From Diprion similis (taxonomy: Eukaryota; Arthropoda; Insecta; Hymenoptera; Diprionidae): 64,000 nucleotides of DNA. The DNA lies in the NCBI RefSeq assembly GCF_021155765.1, contig NC_060115.1, positions 6,366,493 to 6,430,492 on the forward strand, written 5' to 3'. The notes beneath the pieces are model-generated. The model had not been told where the DNA came from, did no database searches, and saw nothing but the letters and a program-made list of their open reading frames with translations. Positions 23,017-36,700 of the stretch are shown here, piece by piece (the first letter of the stretch is position 1; each line of letters starts with the position of its first letter). Made by a program: the position numbers and the translations under genes.

Positions 23017-23295
23017 TATTTTTTACGTATAGATGAGTCTTGAAATTTTTTTTCCGAACTGCGAGATATACTATGGGAAATTGTTTGTAGCGATGATAAT
23101 TTTTTCACGGATATTTTGACGTATAAAATGAAGTAATTTCTAGCGATCCGGTTCTCAAGCTATTCGGTGATTAGTAGAGCAGAGCTAGAAACTGTAAAAC
23201 AGCTGTTTAAAAGCGACAGAAACAGCGGCAGATCTCGAAATACGCGTTTTACACGTACATCATAAATAAATGTATTTTTAAAGCTTACATTTCAG

Positions 23296-23944
23296 GCGAG
23301 AAAGCCGAGCTGCTAGCCAACGATAAGTTACGCAACACTACACAAAGCTCACGAAATCTTGGGGTCGATGTTTTACGAAGAATTGGGTGAAAAAAAAATG
23401 TCAGCAGCGTACCAAACTATATAAACTAATCAGCTTGCAAAATCCGAGAATAATAATCGAAGTACCCATTTAAAATTATCGCAGAATTAGTTATAGCCAG
23501 CATATCGCGAATCGTAATTTGTGTATTCGCCACTTCCGTTTCATCCTCGTTTTTCCTGATTTACTCATCTTATTTTCCGTTAGATTAACACCAAGAAATA
23601 AAATATAAAGACAATTTCGGAGTTCATAACTGGCTCTCGTTTTTTTTTATCCCTCCATTGAACCTGTACGAAACGACAGCTACGAATGTTCGGGCTTGAG
23701 CATCCGAACTTTTGACGTCGGTGTATGAGACGAGCGGTGTGCAGGGTGACCTCGTTTCGCAAGTCGGACAGCATTCTAAAATAGGGCGATAAAGCTCCCG
23801 CGTGATTTTAGAAGTTTACCTAAACTCCTCGATCTACAACAAGCAATATTGACATCCCTCGACGATGAGATTTTTTGGTACAGAAGAGGAGAAGAGGAAA
23901 AACAAAAACGGTTTTATCGCAATATTCTTCATTGCTATGCATGA
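23296..23944 (+). CDS. Unrecognised candidate exons
   Basis: There are two open segments with splice-like borders. Segment one (23296-23386) follows TTACATTTCAG and ends before GTGAAA. It reads through EKAELLANDKLRNTTQSSRN and ends in phase 2. Segment two (23812-23944) follows GTGATTTTAG, enters in the matching phase, and reads SLPKLLDLQQAILTSLDDEI, then a charged stretch, to TGA. An upstream open piece (RAELETVKQLFKSDRNSG, about 23180-23260) could join through a weak donor. The style is helical and coiled-coil-like. I do not recognise a family, and there is no clear start codon. A second open frame overlaps to 24105. This could be a small gene, a decaying pseudogene, or chance. Confidence 0.25.
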
Positions 23945-25200
23945 AAAGGAAAGAATCTGTCGATCTATCCGACAAACCTTCGCGATCATCTCGAGAACGG
24001 CTGAATGAAAAATCTGAAACTGATAAGACTTGGCAGCCAAATGAAACAGTTTTGAAAACAGAATTAGAACAAGAAGCTCTGAAAAAGAAAAATTCGCATA
24101 TTTAAAAAAAACAAATCTCTAAACTGAGAGAAACATAATCCTTCATTTGAAAAAAGTAATAAGGAGGAAAAAGTATATGTTTGTCAGTAAAACATTAAAA
24201 ATCTATTTAGGTATTGCAGGTATAAGCGGAAGCTAACTTTTATGTCCATCATTTGATTGTAAAAGTTTCAAATTATTTCATCGAGCCGTTTCAGAGATCA
24301 TCGCGGAAGTTTGTCGGGCAGACCAACATTTTTGTGAAAATCAGGTTTTCTAATTCTAGAGATTCGAAAGCGTAAAGATTCGCTGAAATGATAAAAAGTG
24401 ATTTTCGACGGAAACCAATACTTTTTTTATATCACGAAAGGCGATGAAAAGTAAAAAGAAGTTGGTACAACGACGTCTTCAAAACGCATTTGACGTGTTT
24501 CGAGATTTCGGACTAACATAAGTCACACGCGCCAGAGCTTATATGCATAGCTGCGATAAACTAGCTTTTCGGTGAGTATCAGAAAAGTCAAGTAACCGGA
24601 TACATCAGGTGCGATATCGAAAATTGTCGAAAATTTGCTGTAAGTTTCATTCGATTTCAATCTGTGACGGTTTATTTCGTTTGGAAGATTGTTTTTTCCA
24701 AATTCACTGAGACATTTTTTCTTGTTCCGTCATGTTGGCGTCGTTACATAATTAATTTTAGAACATTGTACCGACGTAGATTATAATCAAGAAATGTCAA
24801 CATTAAGTTGACTGAGAAAAAAAAAACGAAATCTTTAGTGATTTCGTAAAAAATAATCTTGACTTCGAACGAATCAACTAGATTTTCGATAACTTTGAAA
24901 TCACTCGAAACGAATCATTGAAAAAGCTCCTGTTTATAATGTATTTTTAAAGAGATCTTCGCAGGTAATAAAGCAACGATTTTCGGCGAAAATCGTCAAT
25001 AACATTAAATCCTACATCCCGGTTTCCAGCCAGCGTCTGCATGGTGAAGCTCATGGTCAATCGTGTAATCACATCTTTAAAATCAATCCATCCAACGACA
25101 ATGCCGCTCTTAATTCGCGACTAATTCTGACCCCCCGACCGTCGATCCGAATTCCCTAAGATCTAGCGGCGAGCCTCGGGGATAAAAACTTGATCCTGCA
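23945..25200. other. AT-rich intergenic stretch
   Basis: No supported gene, RNA or repeat array is visible. Only short chance open frames are present. Confidence 0.5.
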
Positions 25201-26009
25201 AACGCCTAGGAGTGGTGGGGGCGCGTATTTATCCGCGTCAAGACAACATAGTTCTGAGGTGCAGGCGAGCTCTCCTGCTATCGGTGAACGATGGCGTCCG
25301 CGCGAGTCGCAAACCGCGAGAGCAACTTTATAGGAGGCGTCGCGACGCCCTCCCCCGCCATATATGGCCGCGACGGGCGCCGCGCTTCGCGCTCTCCCGA
25401 GTCGGCGGAGGCCTCGCGCATAATATTATATCTCAAACTCCGGGTGTCATCGGTTCCCCAGTTTGGGGAAACTCGGGGCGAGCTTTCCCGGCCGCGAAAT
25501 CCGGCCCGAAAATATCCCGAGGAAAAAAGGGCGCCGATCAGGCAAAGAAAGCATGCATCTCTGCATCTGCACGCAGCGCATCGCGCGCGGCCTGCAGACA
25601 TGCGTGCAGGGTATATTTGCACGGCATGACTAAAGATGGATCGTCCCGATATTCAGGGTCAACGTTGGGTCAGATCAGGCTGGTCGTTACGTCGTCCGTG
25701 ACCAATTAACTCCGGTACAGCTTCAGCTATACGGTACTTTTCTCGCTCCTCTTCCGCCGCACTGTCTCTTTTTACCTCCGGTTCGCGGTAACGAGACGAG
25801 CTTTAGGCGCTGGGTTGAAGAGGGAGCTTTTGGGGGGTGGAGGGATCCTGACGAAAATAGTCGCGGCAGCCGCGCGATGCACGGCTAAAACCCCATCATC
25901 GGGTAAGCCGAGTAAACGCGACTGTGCTTAGCATCTACTCGGTTCGATCTTGCTGTGTGCAAAGAATTGCGGTTCTCTACTGCAGTGTACCTCGCGCCTC
26001 AATCCTGAG
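25200..26009 (+). promoter_or_regulatory. GC-rich, CpG-rich region with a candidate 5' exon of troponin T
   Basis: Base composition jumps to GC-rich and CpG-rich, unlike its AT-rich flanks. This creates several overlapping open frames on both strands (25212-25709 and others) that look like composition artefacts. The segment ending AATCCTGAG at 26009 is followed by a perfect GTAAGT donor, and a weaker candidate ends at 26374 (AAGT before GTAAGT). Both could be untranslated first exons of the muscle gene whose ATG is at 27794. I cannot place the transcription start. Confidence 0.35.
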
Positions 26010-27793
26010 GTAAGTCTACCCCGGATAGATAGACGGAGTAAGGGCACGACGGTACGAGGCTTTTCCCCGCCCTCCGCGTCCCGCTGATCGCGCGAAGATC
26101 GGCGTCGGCTCGCCTCCAGGTTTCGCGGTTCTCTTCAATCGAGTCGCGTTATTAATAACTTTGAAAGAAGAGTCGGGTCGGGTCGAGCCTCGGTTTGGTC
26201 GGTTCGGCTCCGTCGGCTTGGCCCCGGACGATTACTTGCTCCCTCAGAGCCGCTCTAGCTGTCGCGGACTCCACATTCCACCAGAAAAGCTCTTCCGTGT
26301 GTTGTGACCAGTCAGTCACTCGGCTAGGGCCCAACAAGACCCTACGACTCGTTAACTCTAACTCTCCCCCAAGTGTAAGTTTCAAAAAATCGACACATCG
26401 AACTCGACGTGAGACAACCACGATCGAACCACAATAGTAATCAATTCCGAAGCCGGCACGAGACGCGAATTTCAAATCCCGCATCGATTCGACTTCCGAA
26501 CTTGTATCTATAAAAACGAAAAAATATCATTCACCGTGTCCCCTGTACCTACTCGTACTATACGTTTCACTCGGCAGTGCATCCGGTTCCCGACGACGCG
26601 TTACTATTTCCACTTATTTACTCGTGAAAAATGTGAAAGACAGTTTCATACGATGTTATAATTCAATTATATGGGTAATGGGGTTACCGGGTGATGGTGG
26701 GAAATGGGGCAAGGGAAGTTAAAGAGAAAAAATACTTGATCAAGTGCAACCCGATCGCGACTGGAGAACGGAAAATGAAAGTCGTGCAGAACGATCGAGG
26801 AACCAATGGCCAGAGCGATCCGAGAGACACCGAGCAGTGTGGCCATTGAAGGCAAAGTGAATTTTCCGATCAACCACATCCCTCGACACGTTCCGACGTG
26901 CATACAGGAATGAAAATCAGCAAATCATAACCAAGTCGAAGTGGCTTCCGCTTTTAAACGCTTTGCGTTTGCAGAAAATTCTCTTTGCCCTCGATGGTCA
27001 AGTCGCTGTCTAAATAGCTGCAGGCCTTGCAGTTTATGAAATGGTTGTGCATATCTGTGCACTCGCAAAAGGTGCCGTTTCAACAATGTTCAAACGAATC
27101 AGTGATCGTCAACGTTTCGTGCTTGCAATATCATCGCGACGTAAACCGGGAGAACTACCGCAAGGTTGTGTAAGACCTACCGAAAATCTCCGAGTGGACG
27201 GTCCCCATCTGGATGCCCGTAAAGTCGGACAATTTTTAAAAAAGAAAAGCATAAATGGTCAAGTAAAAGCTCCATGTCCAAGCCGCGTAGGAAGAAGCTT
27301 CCGCTGAGCTGTGCAAGCTAATGGTGGCGCATTGGAAGCTCCTTCTGCTGCTGAGATCTATAATTAGTTTGGCGGGTCCATCGTGAAGGGTGGGAAAAGG
27401 GGTGAGGGGGAGGGGGGGGGGGGGGGTGGAGGGAGTCGGGGAGGGGGGAAAATCGTCGGTCTGCCCGGCTCCATATAGAGCTTGCGCCGAAGAGCGGTGT
27501 CGAAGCGCTATCGGATTACCGCACCAGCCAAATCTATCCGTCGAGCTTAACCAGCCCCCGGATTGCCCGCTGGTGGAACGCAGGAAACCCCGCGTTGTAG
27601 TAAAAATTTTTTACACGGTGCGAATTACCCAAAATTCCGTGTCTCATTTTATCCTGCGCGTAACGCACGCGGAATAATAGGACCGGATACAAGCGAAAGC
27701 TCGGTGTCGGATAATTATTCTAGGACCTGGGGATATTCATAGTTTTTATACTATCTATCTCTGTTTGTTTCAGACCCATAACAAGCAGCCAAC
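26010..27793 (+). other. Probable first intron of troponin T
   Basis: There is no convincing coding exon. It contains a G-rich tract with a run of 15 G at 27412-27426. It ends in a pyrimidine-rich acceptor (CTGTTTGTTTCAG, to 27773), after which a 20-base leader precedes the troponin T ATG. Confidence 0.4.
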
Positions 27794-30700
27794 ATGTCCG
27801 ACGACGAGGACCAATACTCGTAAGTACTTTCACCCCTGGACCGTTAAGAGATTTTTTCCCTGACGCGATCTAAGCCGTTGAGAAATACCGTGAATGCTTG
27901 AAAAGTACATGATGAACATCGTTAAATTAGAAAACATGTAGCAAGCTCGACCGCGAGCTTTTCGTCCACCGTAGGGGTCATTAATTTTCATAATCGATTA
28001 TGTACACTCGTAGTTTCACAATCAGCGGAGATATGTTCTATGGTGAAACGAAGAACGGCGTGGGTAAATTTTTTGTAAAACATTATCGTTGTCTTAACCT
28101 TCATATTTGTCTGCATTCTGTTTCATCCAAGTACGTAACCGAGTTTTTCCTACGACCAAGTTATTTTGTGCCCCTAAAATAAAATTCACAACCACGTATT
28201 TTAAATATATGTACGTTTTGCCCCGCGAGTCAACCCTTCAAAGTCCCTCTGTAATATATGTTATATATATATACACCCTGTCACTGTCAATGTTGCGAGA
28301 GAGAAAAAAAACCTTGTGTTCGTTTGTTGATTTACAGCACCGAGGAGGAGGAAGAAGTCGAGGAAGTGTAAGTGTCACCCCTTTGAGTATCTAATAAAAT
28401 CGTTATGTAACGCAATGAAGAATATTATACACACATGTCTGTAATACTCTTTATACGTACATGTTCACCTAACATTTTTTCACCGTAACTCCGAAACTAT
28501 CTGTATCGTGTATACTCATACATGTGTTTTTTTTCTCTCCTTTTGCAGGAAGTAAGTGCAGCCAGATATCGTCACCGTTCAACGACTGTCTGATAATTCC
28601 TTGAGAACGAAAAAAAAAAGAAAGAAAGGAAAAAAGAACAGTATTTTAGTAAAAATTCAGGAGTATAACTGATCGATTTCACACGATATATAATACATAC
28701 TTACACCTGTATAATAGAGTATTTAGAAAACTAGGTATCTAGTCGTTTATACGAATACAGAGTAGGTAGTGCACAGTAGATTCATATAATAACTAAAAAG
28801 TATACGTAGCTAATCAGCCTGCATGGGATGTACCTACACATATCATTGCGTAGTTTAGGTTTTCACTACTTGCTTGAAAAAAAAAAAAAAAAAAGAAAAC
28901 ACTTTCTTTGCTAGTAATTAGGGATACGTAACATACAAATCATACATACGAACACATATTTGATTGGAGAAAAACGAGGGTGGACGTACAATTGGGTACA
29001 ATCGCGGGGATTCAAAAAATTATAGGCATGCGACGAATAATATTCTCGGTGCGCGTTGCAGTTTTAGCAGGTAGAGGAAAAAGCAAAAATTCTGCAAGGA
29101 AAAAAAAAACAGTAAGGTATTTCGGAAGAGTCGAAGAGTAAAATAAAACGAAACAATCTTTCGATCGGCCGCGCAAATGCTTAAAAATACGATGGACCGA
29201 CGTCGGCGTCGCCGTAAGCCGTCGCCCTCGTCATTCGGGATAAAAATAGGCGGCTCCGCTACCATTTGCTATTATAAATAAATTCGAGATACGTATGTAT
29301 ATATATATATATATATACATAGACATGTACATACATGTGAGCGAGACTCTGCGTTTATTACATAGAAACGGTTGGATATGTAACGCGTTACATACAGTTA
29401 TGCAGGCTACAAAATCTTACTCGTGTGAAATTAAGATCGCGATTTTTAAAAATATCTATGATCGAGGCGTGCATCTGGTAATATTTCGCGGCTTGTTACA
29501 CCTGCTAAGTAACCAGGCATGCCGGGAATAATCCCGAGCTGAATAGCAACTCTAGGGTCGCAGATGTGACGTAGGTAATTATAGTATGTAAGCCGTCCTC
29601 GTATTTAGGCATGAGGTGTCGTTGGGGCACCGCAGTGCGAATATACACCCTATGGTTTCCCGGCGAGGAGTTGACTTTGTGAAATTCGAATTACGACAAT
29701 GACCTGAAAAGCGGAAATTTTTCAAAATACGCCAAAAATCAGTTAATCGCGGAGACCTTACTGACTTTCTTTTACTACGACTAGTTTCATATCAAATTGA
29801 TTATCAACGACCTTATATATGAATACAGAAATTTGCGTATTACTTTCTTTTTTTTTCTTTAGTATATTCACTAAATTATCATAATTAGCTGCGTAATTAG
29901 TTGATAGTCGATTCTTATTCCAATGAAACTCTATACGATGTAGACAATCTAATTGAGCAGTCGTGTATTCACTTGAATTACACATTTTTGCACTAATTGT
30001 TATCTGAAACAAGATTTCAAAGACTCGTAAATTACATTCATATGACTACAGATTTTCTTCGACAAAAATGACTTTACTTAGACGAGGAAATGATTGTTAT
30101 TAATGCTACAGAGCTTTTACCGCACATTTGTCAGAGTCAACAAATTTCCCGAGGGAATCAGGCAATGTTTCGCAACCCCCGCGGCGAGATTCCTCATTAC
30201 ACCCCTTAGGAAATATTCGAAGAATCGAAGCCTCTGACATTCTGTATATACTAACAAATCATACAGTCAACCTAGGATAGTGTAAAACGAAAGCAAAGAA
30301 AAAATCAAACAAAAATCCCAAAAAAAAAAAATAGGAAAACAGAAAAACATAAAAAAAAACAAATCACTGACTCTGGTATGTATCTCTGTCTCTGTTTCCC
30401 CGCACACTCAACAAACCTTCCAACACACGAAACCAACGCACCGCCGTACGAACGTGTACCTACCCTGATCACGTCTGTCTGTCTGTCGGTCGGTCGGTCG
30501 GTCGGTCGGTTCGCGCCGCGATCCCTTGATTCGAACGAAACAGGCACCCGGAGAAGAAGATCGAGTAAGTTCTATCACTCACTCATTCATTCACTCATTC
30601 ACTCACTCACTCACAAACTCTCTTTTGACTTTTCTCAAACTTACCGTCTCTTTCCTCTTTTCTAGAATATCTTTCTTTCTCTCTATCTCTCTATCCCTCT

Positions 30701-33700
30701 CTTTCTACGTCCGTGTATTTCGTATATGTATAACATACTGAGAGATATTCAAATATTTTCGATTCGAAGCGGAAGAAATTGTGGCACAAAAAACTGAACG
30801 GTGTAATTAAAGTTATCAATACAACATGTTCTGGTTACTGAAAATTTATATTCTTAATTTGTTACTATAATACAATTTTATAGCTCAGCTAAAACTTGAC
30901 GTTAATTTATTGTTGAACCTTGATGAAATTATCGCGATAGTTACAATAATTGAAAAAGAAATACCACACTTAACGACAATCATAGAGAACAGCAACATAC
31001 CTGCACTAGATTTTCTCGTTACGGCAGGAAAACTGACTCTCGTTTTTTATCGTAAAAGTATAATTTCTATTGCTTATGAAAAAAATAAAATTAGTTTAGG
31101 TCTCTACGGTAACCACAACTGGAAATATCTCTCAGTGCATTTGCGGAATGCAAATCTTTTTGACGCAGGTACATGCCACGGTTCCGTTTCTCTGACCTGT
31201 ACGTGACGTTTCGATTTGCAATTACGCGTCCATATACTTACTACACGATTTTGTCCGTCCGCAGTAACCGCACACTCTGTTTTTTCATTCTCGTATCTAT
31301 AACTTACATCTGTCCACCTGTCTCTCTTCACACACGTTACAAATTTTTACATGCCGTTTTATACTTGAGCCAATTTGCACTTTACTTCGTTATTTTTTTT
31401 CCTAATATGCATATTATTCATTCAGTTTTTGTTTTTGTCTATCATTCTCTCTTCGTCTGTTTTTCTTTTTCTTCCCCTTGTCTTCGATTCACTCTCATTA
31501 TTTTCGTTTATAATATCAATAATGTTATTGTACATGTAACCGCACCGCAATTGTTACCTGTTACTTTTTTTCGACATTCATTCCACTGTATTTTTGTACC
31601 TTTTTTTCTTCGTTCACTTCTTTGGCGTATTTTTTTTATTATTTTTCGTCCGTCCGTAAGTCCGTCCGTCCGTCGTGTACGTCCGTTTGCGCATACGCTG
31701 TAGAGCTCCGCAGGAATGTTTGGGAAAATGAAAGATTGTTGTGTTTCTCTTGTTCACTTATTCTTTCACCATTTTTCATTTGGTTTATTTTTTTTATTTT
31801 TTTTTTTTTGTTTTTTATTTTTTTCTTCACAATCACACTCTTTTATCCATCCGTTTTAAGCTGTTGCCATTTCTTTCTGATCATTATATATTATACTTTA
31901 CAGTGTCGTTGTTCAATGCTTTCACGTATTGCATAATAAATTTTTAATATGCACTTCAAATCTTGCCGTACGTTTTATACGTAATGCATTAAAATATATG
32001 AATATATGTGCAGCTTTGAAGTCGATGTTTTTAAAGCAGATCGCTGTTGTTCTTGTTTTTTTTTTTTTTTTTTTGCTTCTATTTCTGTTTTCCTTTTTTC
32101 GACTTTGACTCTTTGCCTTTGTATTCATTTTAAAACCAGCACTGTAAAATTCATTGTTACACACGTATACTTATATTTTTTTATTATCTGTACCTTTACG
32201 TTGTATCTTGTTTTTGCAACGCGAGCTTTCCGTGCCTTTTTTGTTACGTGGATACTCTCAAATTAACGTAGATGTGACGTTTATACGTTATTGATATAGT
32301 ATATAAAATAATTATTATTGATACGATGGTAATGATGATCATGATGATGGTGATGGTGATGAAGATGTGAATGAAGAGTAAATGGAGAACATGACGATGA
32401 TGCAAGAATAGCGATGTGAATGAATTGATGCTAGTAGATGACAAGACATGAACTAACAAACATTCGAAAAACCCCAGAGAATATTATAGAATAATTGGTA
32501 GTTTTACTAGCAGCAGCTGTAGTTTTTCTTTTTTCCCCGCCACCATTTGATTTTTACCCAATGAATTAATCGTATGAATAACACAAAAGTAGTTATTATA
32601 ATACGTAGGAAGAAATAGTGAATCACGGTAAAAACTGGAATGTTCATGCCAATGATACAATAACAATAGTAATGAATTATGATAATACATAGCTGCACAA
32701 ATTAACAAGAGTAACGATTGTTGAAGGGAATGAGTAAAGCGGCAATATCATACAAAATGAAAATAACACAACAACTGCAACAACAAAAAGAATTCCCCTG
32801 CAACACACACGCACACGCACATATCCGAAATAACAAAAGTAATAACCAAAGACAGAATTTCCATCGATCTTTAACGATCGCCACATTATATCAGACACTC
32901 CACAATTCCTCCTGGCAATCAATTTAAACTAGGTAGGTAAATGGATAGGGTATATATTAATAACTTCGAAGATTTGCGCAAAACCAATATAACATACCTT
33001 TGATAATATATTGAGCTACACGGGTCGTAAAGGAGCGAGATAGATACGTACGTATACGTGTATTACGTATATGTACTGCAGTAGCTGCTAGTGTATAATA
33101 TCAAGTGTCAGCATTGACAGGTAGGAGAATAAAATTCGTCTAGGTATAATTCTAATTAGCGATTATCGTTTATTAGCCAAATTTAGGTGATAATTGTCCG
33201 TTCGTAGCCTTAGATATTACGATTATGTTGATGATTATTGTGATGATGATGATGATGATTATGATGATGGTGATGATGATGATGATGATGATGATGATGG
33301 TGATGATGATTATGGTGATGATACATAATTATAATGAAATGAGGCGATGAACAAATAATAATAATCATAATTATAATAAAAATAATAATAATAATAATAA
33401 TAATGATGATAATGCGCACAATGAAATATGGCATAATAATAGTTATAATAATAATGATAATCATCATTATAATAATAATGAAAGTAAAAATAATAATGAC
33501 GATCACTTTGAAATCGTTAAATTCGGGATGAAAAATAAACTGTCAATTAACTGAAGTTTTGCTTTCTGTTTTATAGGGGTAGGGCGTCACAAAAGTAAGT
33601 TGACCTCGAGGTGTTCAAGCTCGTATGACGTGGTGTTACACGTGAATAATACTCGTTGTTCCTCACCCATATGTATAATAATTATCTGATTTATACCTGT

Positions 33701-36700
33701 GCACGTATATACGTATATTATTTTCTTCGATTAAGAACCAATGCTCCTCCTCAATTAATTCTTTAATCATTAACGAACGACGATTAGTTGTTTTTTTGTT
33801 GTTTTTTTTTTTCAGTCATCTCTTGCTCTTCACATTCACATTTACGATTCGCAGATGATGTATATATATATAGATTTATGTTTTTTGTGACCTATATCTC
33901 TGACAAGTTTTTTTACGTTTCTGTTACCCCGTGATTTGATTTTTCTACCTCTGCAGTCTACGGTTTGTCGTCACTCTCTATTAATTTTCACCCCTTCTCG
34001 TTAGTCGGATAATTTCGATAACGGCTGATCGAGACGCGTGGATTTTTCGTGAATCAGATTCGTGGTAACGGTTCTTCGTGTGACTGTGTTCACACAGTTT
34101 GAACAACGTTAAACGGGATAAATATTATGATAATAACGGTGACAATAATGGGGGATGGATGATAGTAACAACAGCGATCACAGACTGAAGTTACGTTGTA
34201 AAACCGAAAATAATTATGTGAATGATAACCGTTAAAATAATACACGTATTTCTTATACGAAGATAATTATAGCACCAATATTACGACAAAGGTGCGGAGG
34301 GTACGTCGGTGAAATTTATATAATTACGGCAGAGACGAAGTTGGAACGGAATGAAATTCTTGCTCCAATTATCCGTCCCCCTGTCTCATCGTGACTATCG
34401 ATAAATTCTTCGCTTTCCCATCCCTCCCTCGCCCGATGCAAATATCCTGATCCCGAAACTCCCGACCAACTGATATATCATGGACCTGGATTAGCACGGC
34501 AAAGGCATTCTGTGAACGTGCATACCTATAAAGCCTGACTATAACACTAATCCCCCCAAACGTTGTCGTAAGCCGGCAATGTATATGTATAACAAGACGT
34601 GCGAAAAGTGCTCGTAATTTTATTGCATGCCGCCTGCCTGCCAGCCTATTCGTTTATTTGTCCGTGTGCGTCCGGCCGTCTGTTTGCCGCGTGTATATTT
34701 ATATATATGTATGTGTATATATATACACGCGAGCGTGTGTGTGTGTGTGTATATATGTATGTACACAATACGTGTGCGTGACGTGTGCAAATTGTGTAAA
34801 ATGTATATACGTGGGGGTGTGAATGCACGTAGAGTCGGAAAAAAAAGAACGTTGGAAAAAGAAGAGAAGAAAAAACGATTTTTAACTAAAAAAAGGGGAA
34901 TTGGAAGAAAAAGGGTTGAGTTGAAAACGGAATGATTATTAAATGATGAGAGGGGAGGGGTGGTTTGATTGGAAAATAAAGGGTGGAGAAGCTCGAAGGA
35001 CGACACTAAAACGAGTTTTGTTTTTGCTCCGGTGATCTTCAGGGAATCCGGCGAGAACCCCGAGTTCATGAAGGTGAGTGAAAAGAGCATTCGAATATTA
35101 TAACGTTTATCGGTCTTCAAACCTCCCCGACGTGCACTAATCACGTTGTAATTATTAATTTGCGAGTGCAGAGGCAAGAACAGAAGAGAAGCGACCTCGA
35201 CGAACAACTTAAGGAGTACATCGCTGAGTGGAGAAAACAGAGGTCGAAGGAGGAAGATGAGCTCAAACGACTCAAGGTGCGTGGGTTATAACCGTCGTCG
35301 TTGCAACTAGTGCCGATTACCCGGAGCTAAAGAATTTGCATATTTTAACAGGAGAAGCAAGCCAAGCGCAAAATCACTCGCGCTGATGAGGAGAAGAGAT
35401 TGGCCCAGAAGAAGAAGGAGGAGGAAGAACGTCGCCAGCGCGAAATTGGTGAGCTCAGCTACCTTGTACTGCACTTGAATGCAATTATCGAAAGGATCCC
35501 GCTCCCAGTGGCTTCAGTCACTTTCGCGATATTCGCGCGTTTCCACGTCCCTGTAAATGATGGTATTTAATGTCTTTTCAGAGGAGAAGAAACAGCGGGA
35601 TATCGAGGAGAAGAGAAGGTGCGTTTACAAAGTTTTATACGAACCGGAACAGATCTTTTGTCCGTTGAGATGATTATCCAGTTTCTTGTACGACCATGTT
35701 TTAAGATTATATTCGTTCCCGCAGGCGCCTTGAGGAGTCTGAGAAGAAGCGTCAAGCGATGATGCAGGCGATGAAGGACCAGACCAAGAAGGGACCCAAC
35801 TTCACCATCACCAAGAAGGACCTCGGCGTGAGTATAGATGGAGGATAATTTTTTACGATGCCGTCGAGCTGGAGAGTTGAATTCCGACCGTTTTTCCTCA
35901 GGGTAACCTTTCCTCCGCGCAAATTGAGCGCAACAAGACCACCGCCCAGCTCGAGGAGGAGAAGAAGATCTCCCTCAGCTTCCGTATCAAGCCCCTCGAA
36001 ATCGAAGGCCTGAACATCGACAAACTCCGGTACAAGGCCACCGAACTATGGGACACCATCGTCAAGCTTGAAACGGAAAAATACGACCTCGAGGAGCGCC
36101 AGAAACGTCAGGACTACGACGTGAGTCTAATTAGATTACAGCCTCTCTGCCAATTACCTCGACTACTTGCCGGTGGTGGAGGGTTACGCTAATTTTACTG
36201 CTTTCTTCACAGCTGAAAGAACTGAAGGAAAGACAGAAGCAGCAGCTGAGGCACAAGGCGCTGAAGAAGGGTCTCGACCCCGAAGCTCTGACTGGCAAAT
36301 ACCCGGTTAGTCAAATATTCTGTACAAAAAACCGGAGCCGTTTAAAGAGCAACGATCACACGTGAGAAAATTCTAAATACATGCGAAATCTTTATTCTCA
36401 ACAGCCCAAGATCCAGGTCGCCTCTAAGTACGAACGTCGTGTTGACACCAGGTCCTACGACGACAAGAAGAAGCTGTTCGAGGGTGTAAGTATCAGTCGC
36501 ACGGATCCCCAGTGAAAGATTTTCGCTGAAAAGTTGAATTCCGCGCACTGGGACTTGCGGAATGAATCGCGAGGTTACCGAGTTCTTCAGTCAGCTTTTC
36601 GGAGTGAAATTTTTCATCGGGGATCCAGCCACTCTACGATCTACCGTACGATGACGATATAGCCGACGAATCTGATCGCCAAGACGCGTCCCTGCCTACT

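Noticed and set aside
25212-25709. 165-codon frame in a GC-rich region
   Set aside because: Several frames on both strands are open at once because of CpG-rich composition. More likely promoter and 5' UTR sequence.
30910-31206. 98-codon frame in a troponin T intron
   Set aside because: No splice context and no recognisable family. Chance in AT-rich DNA.
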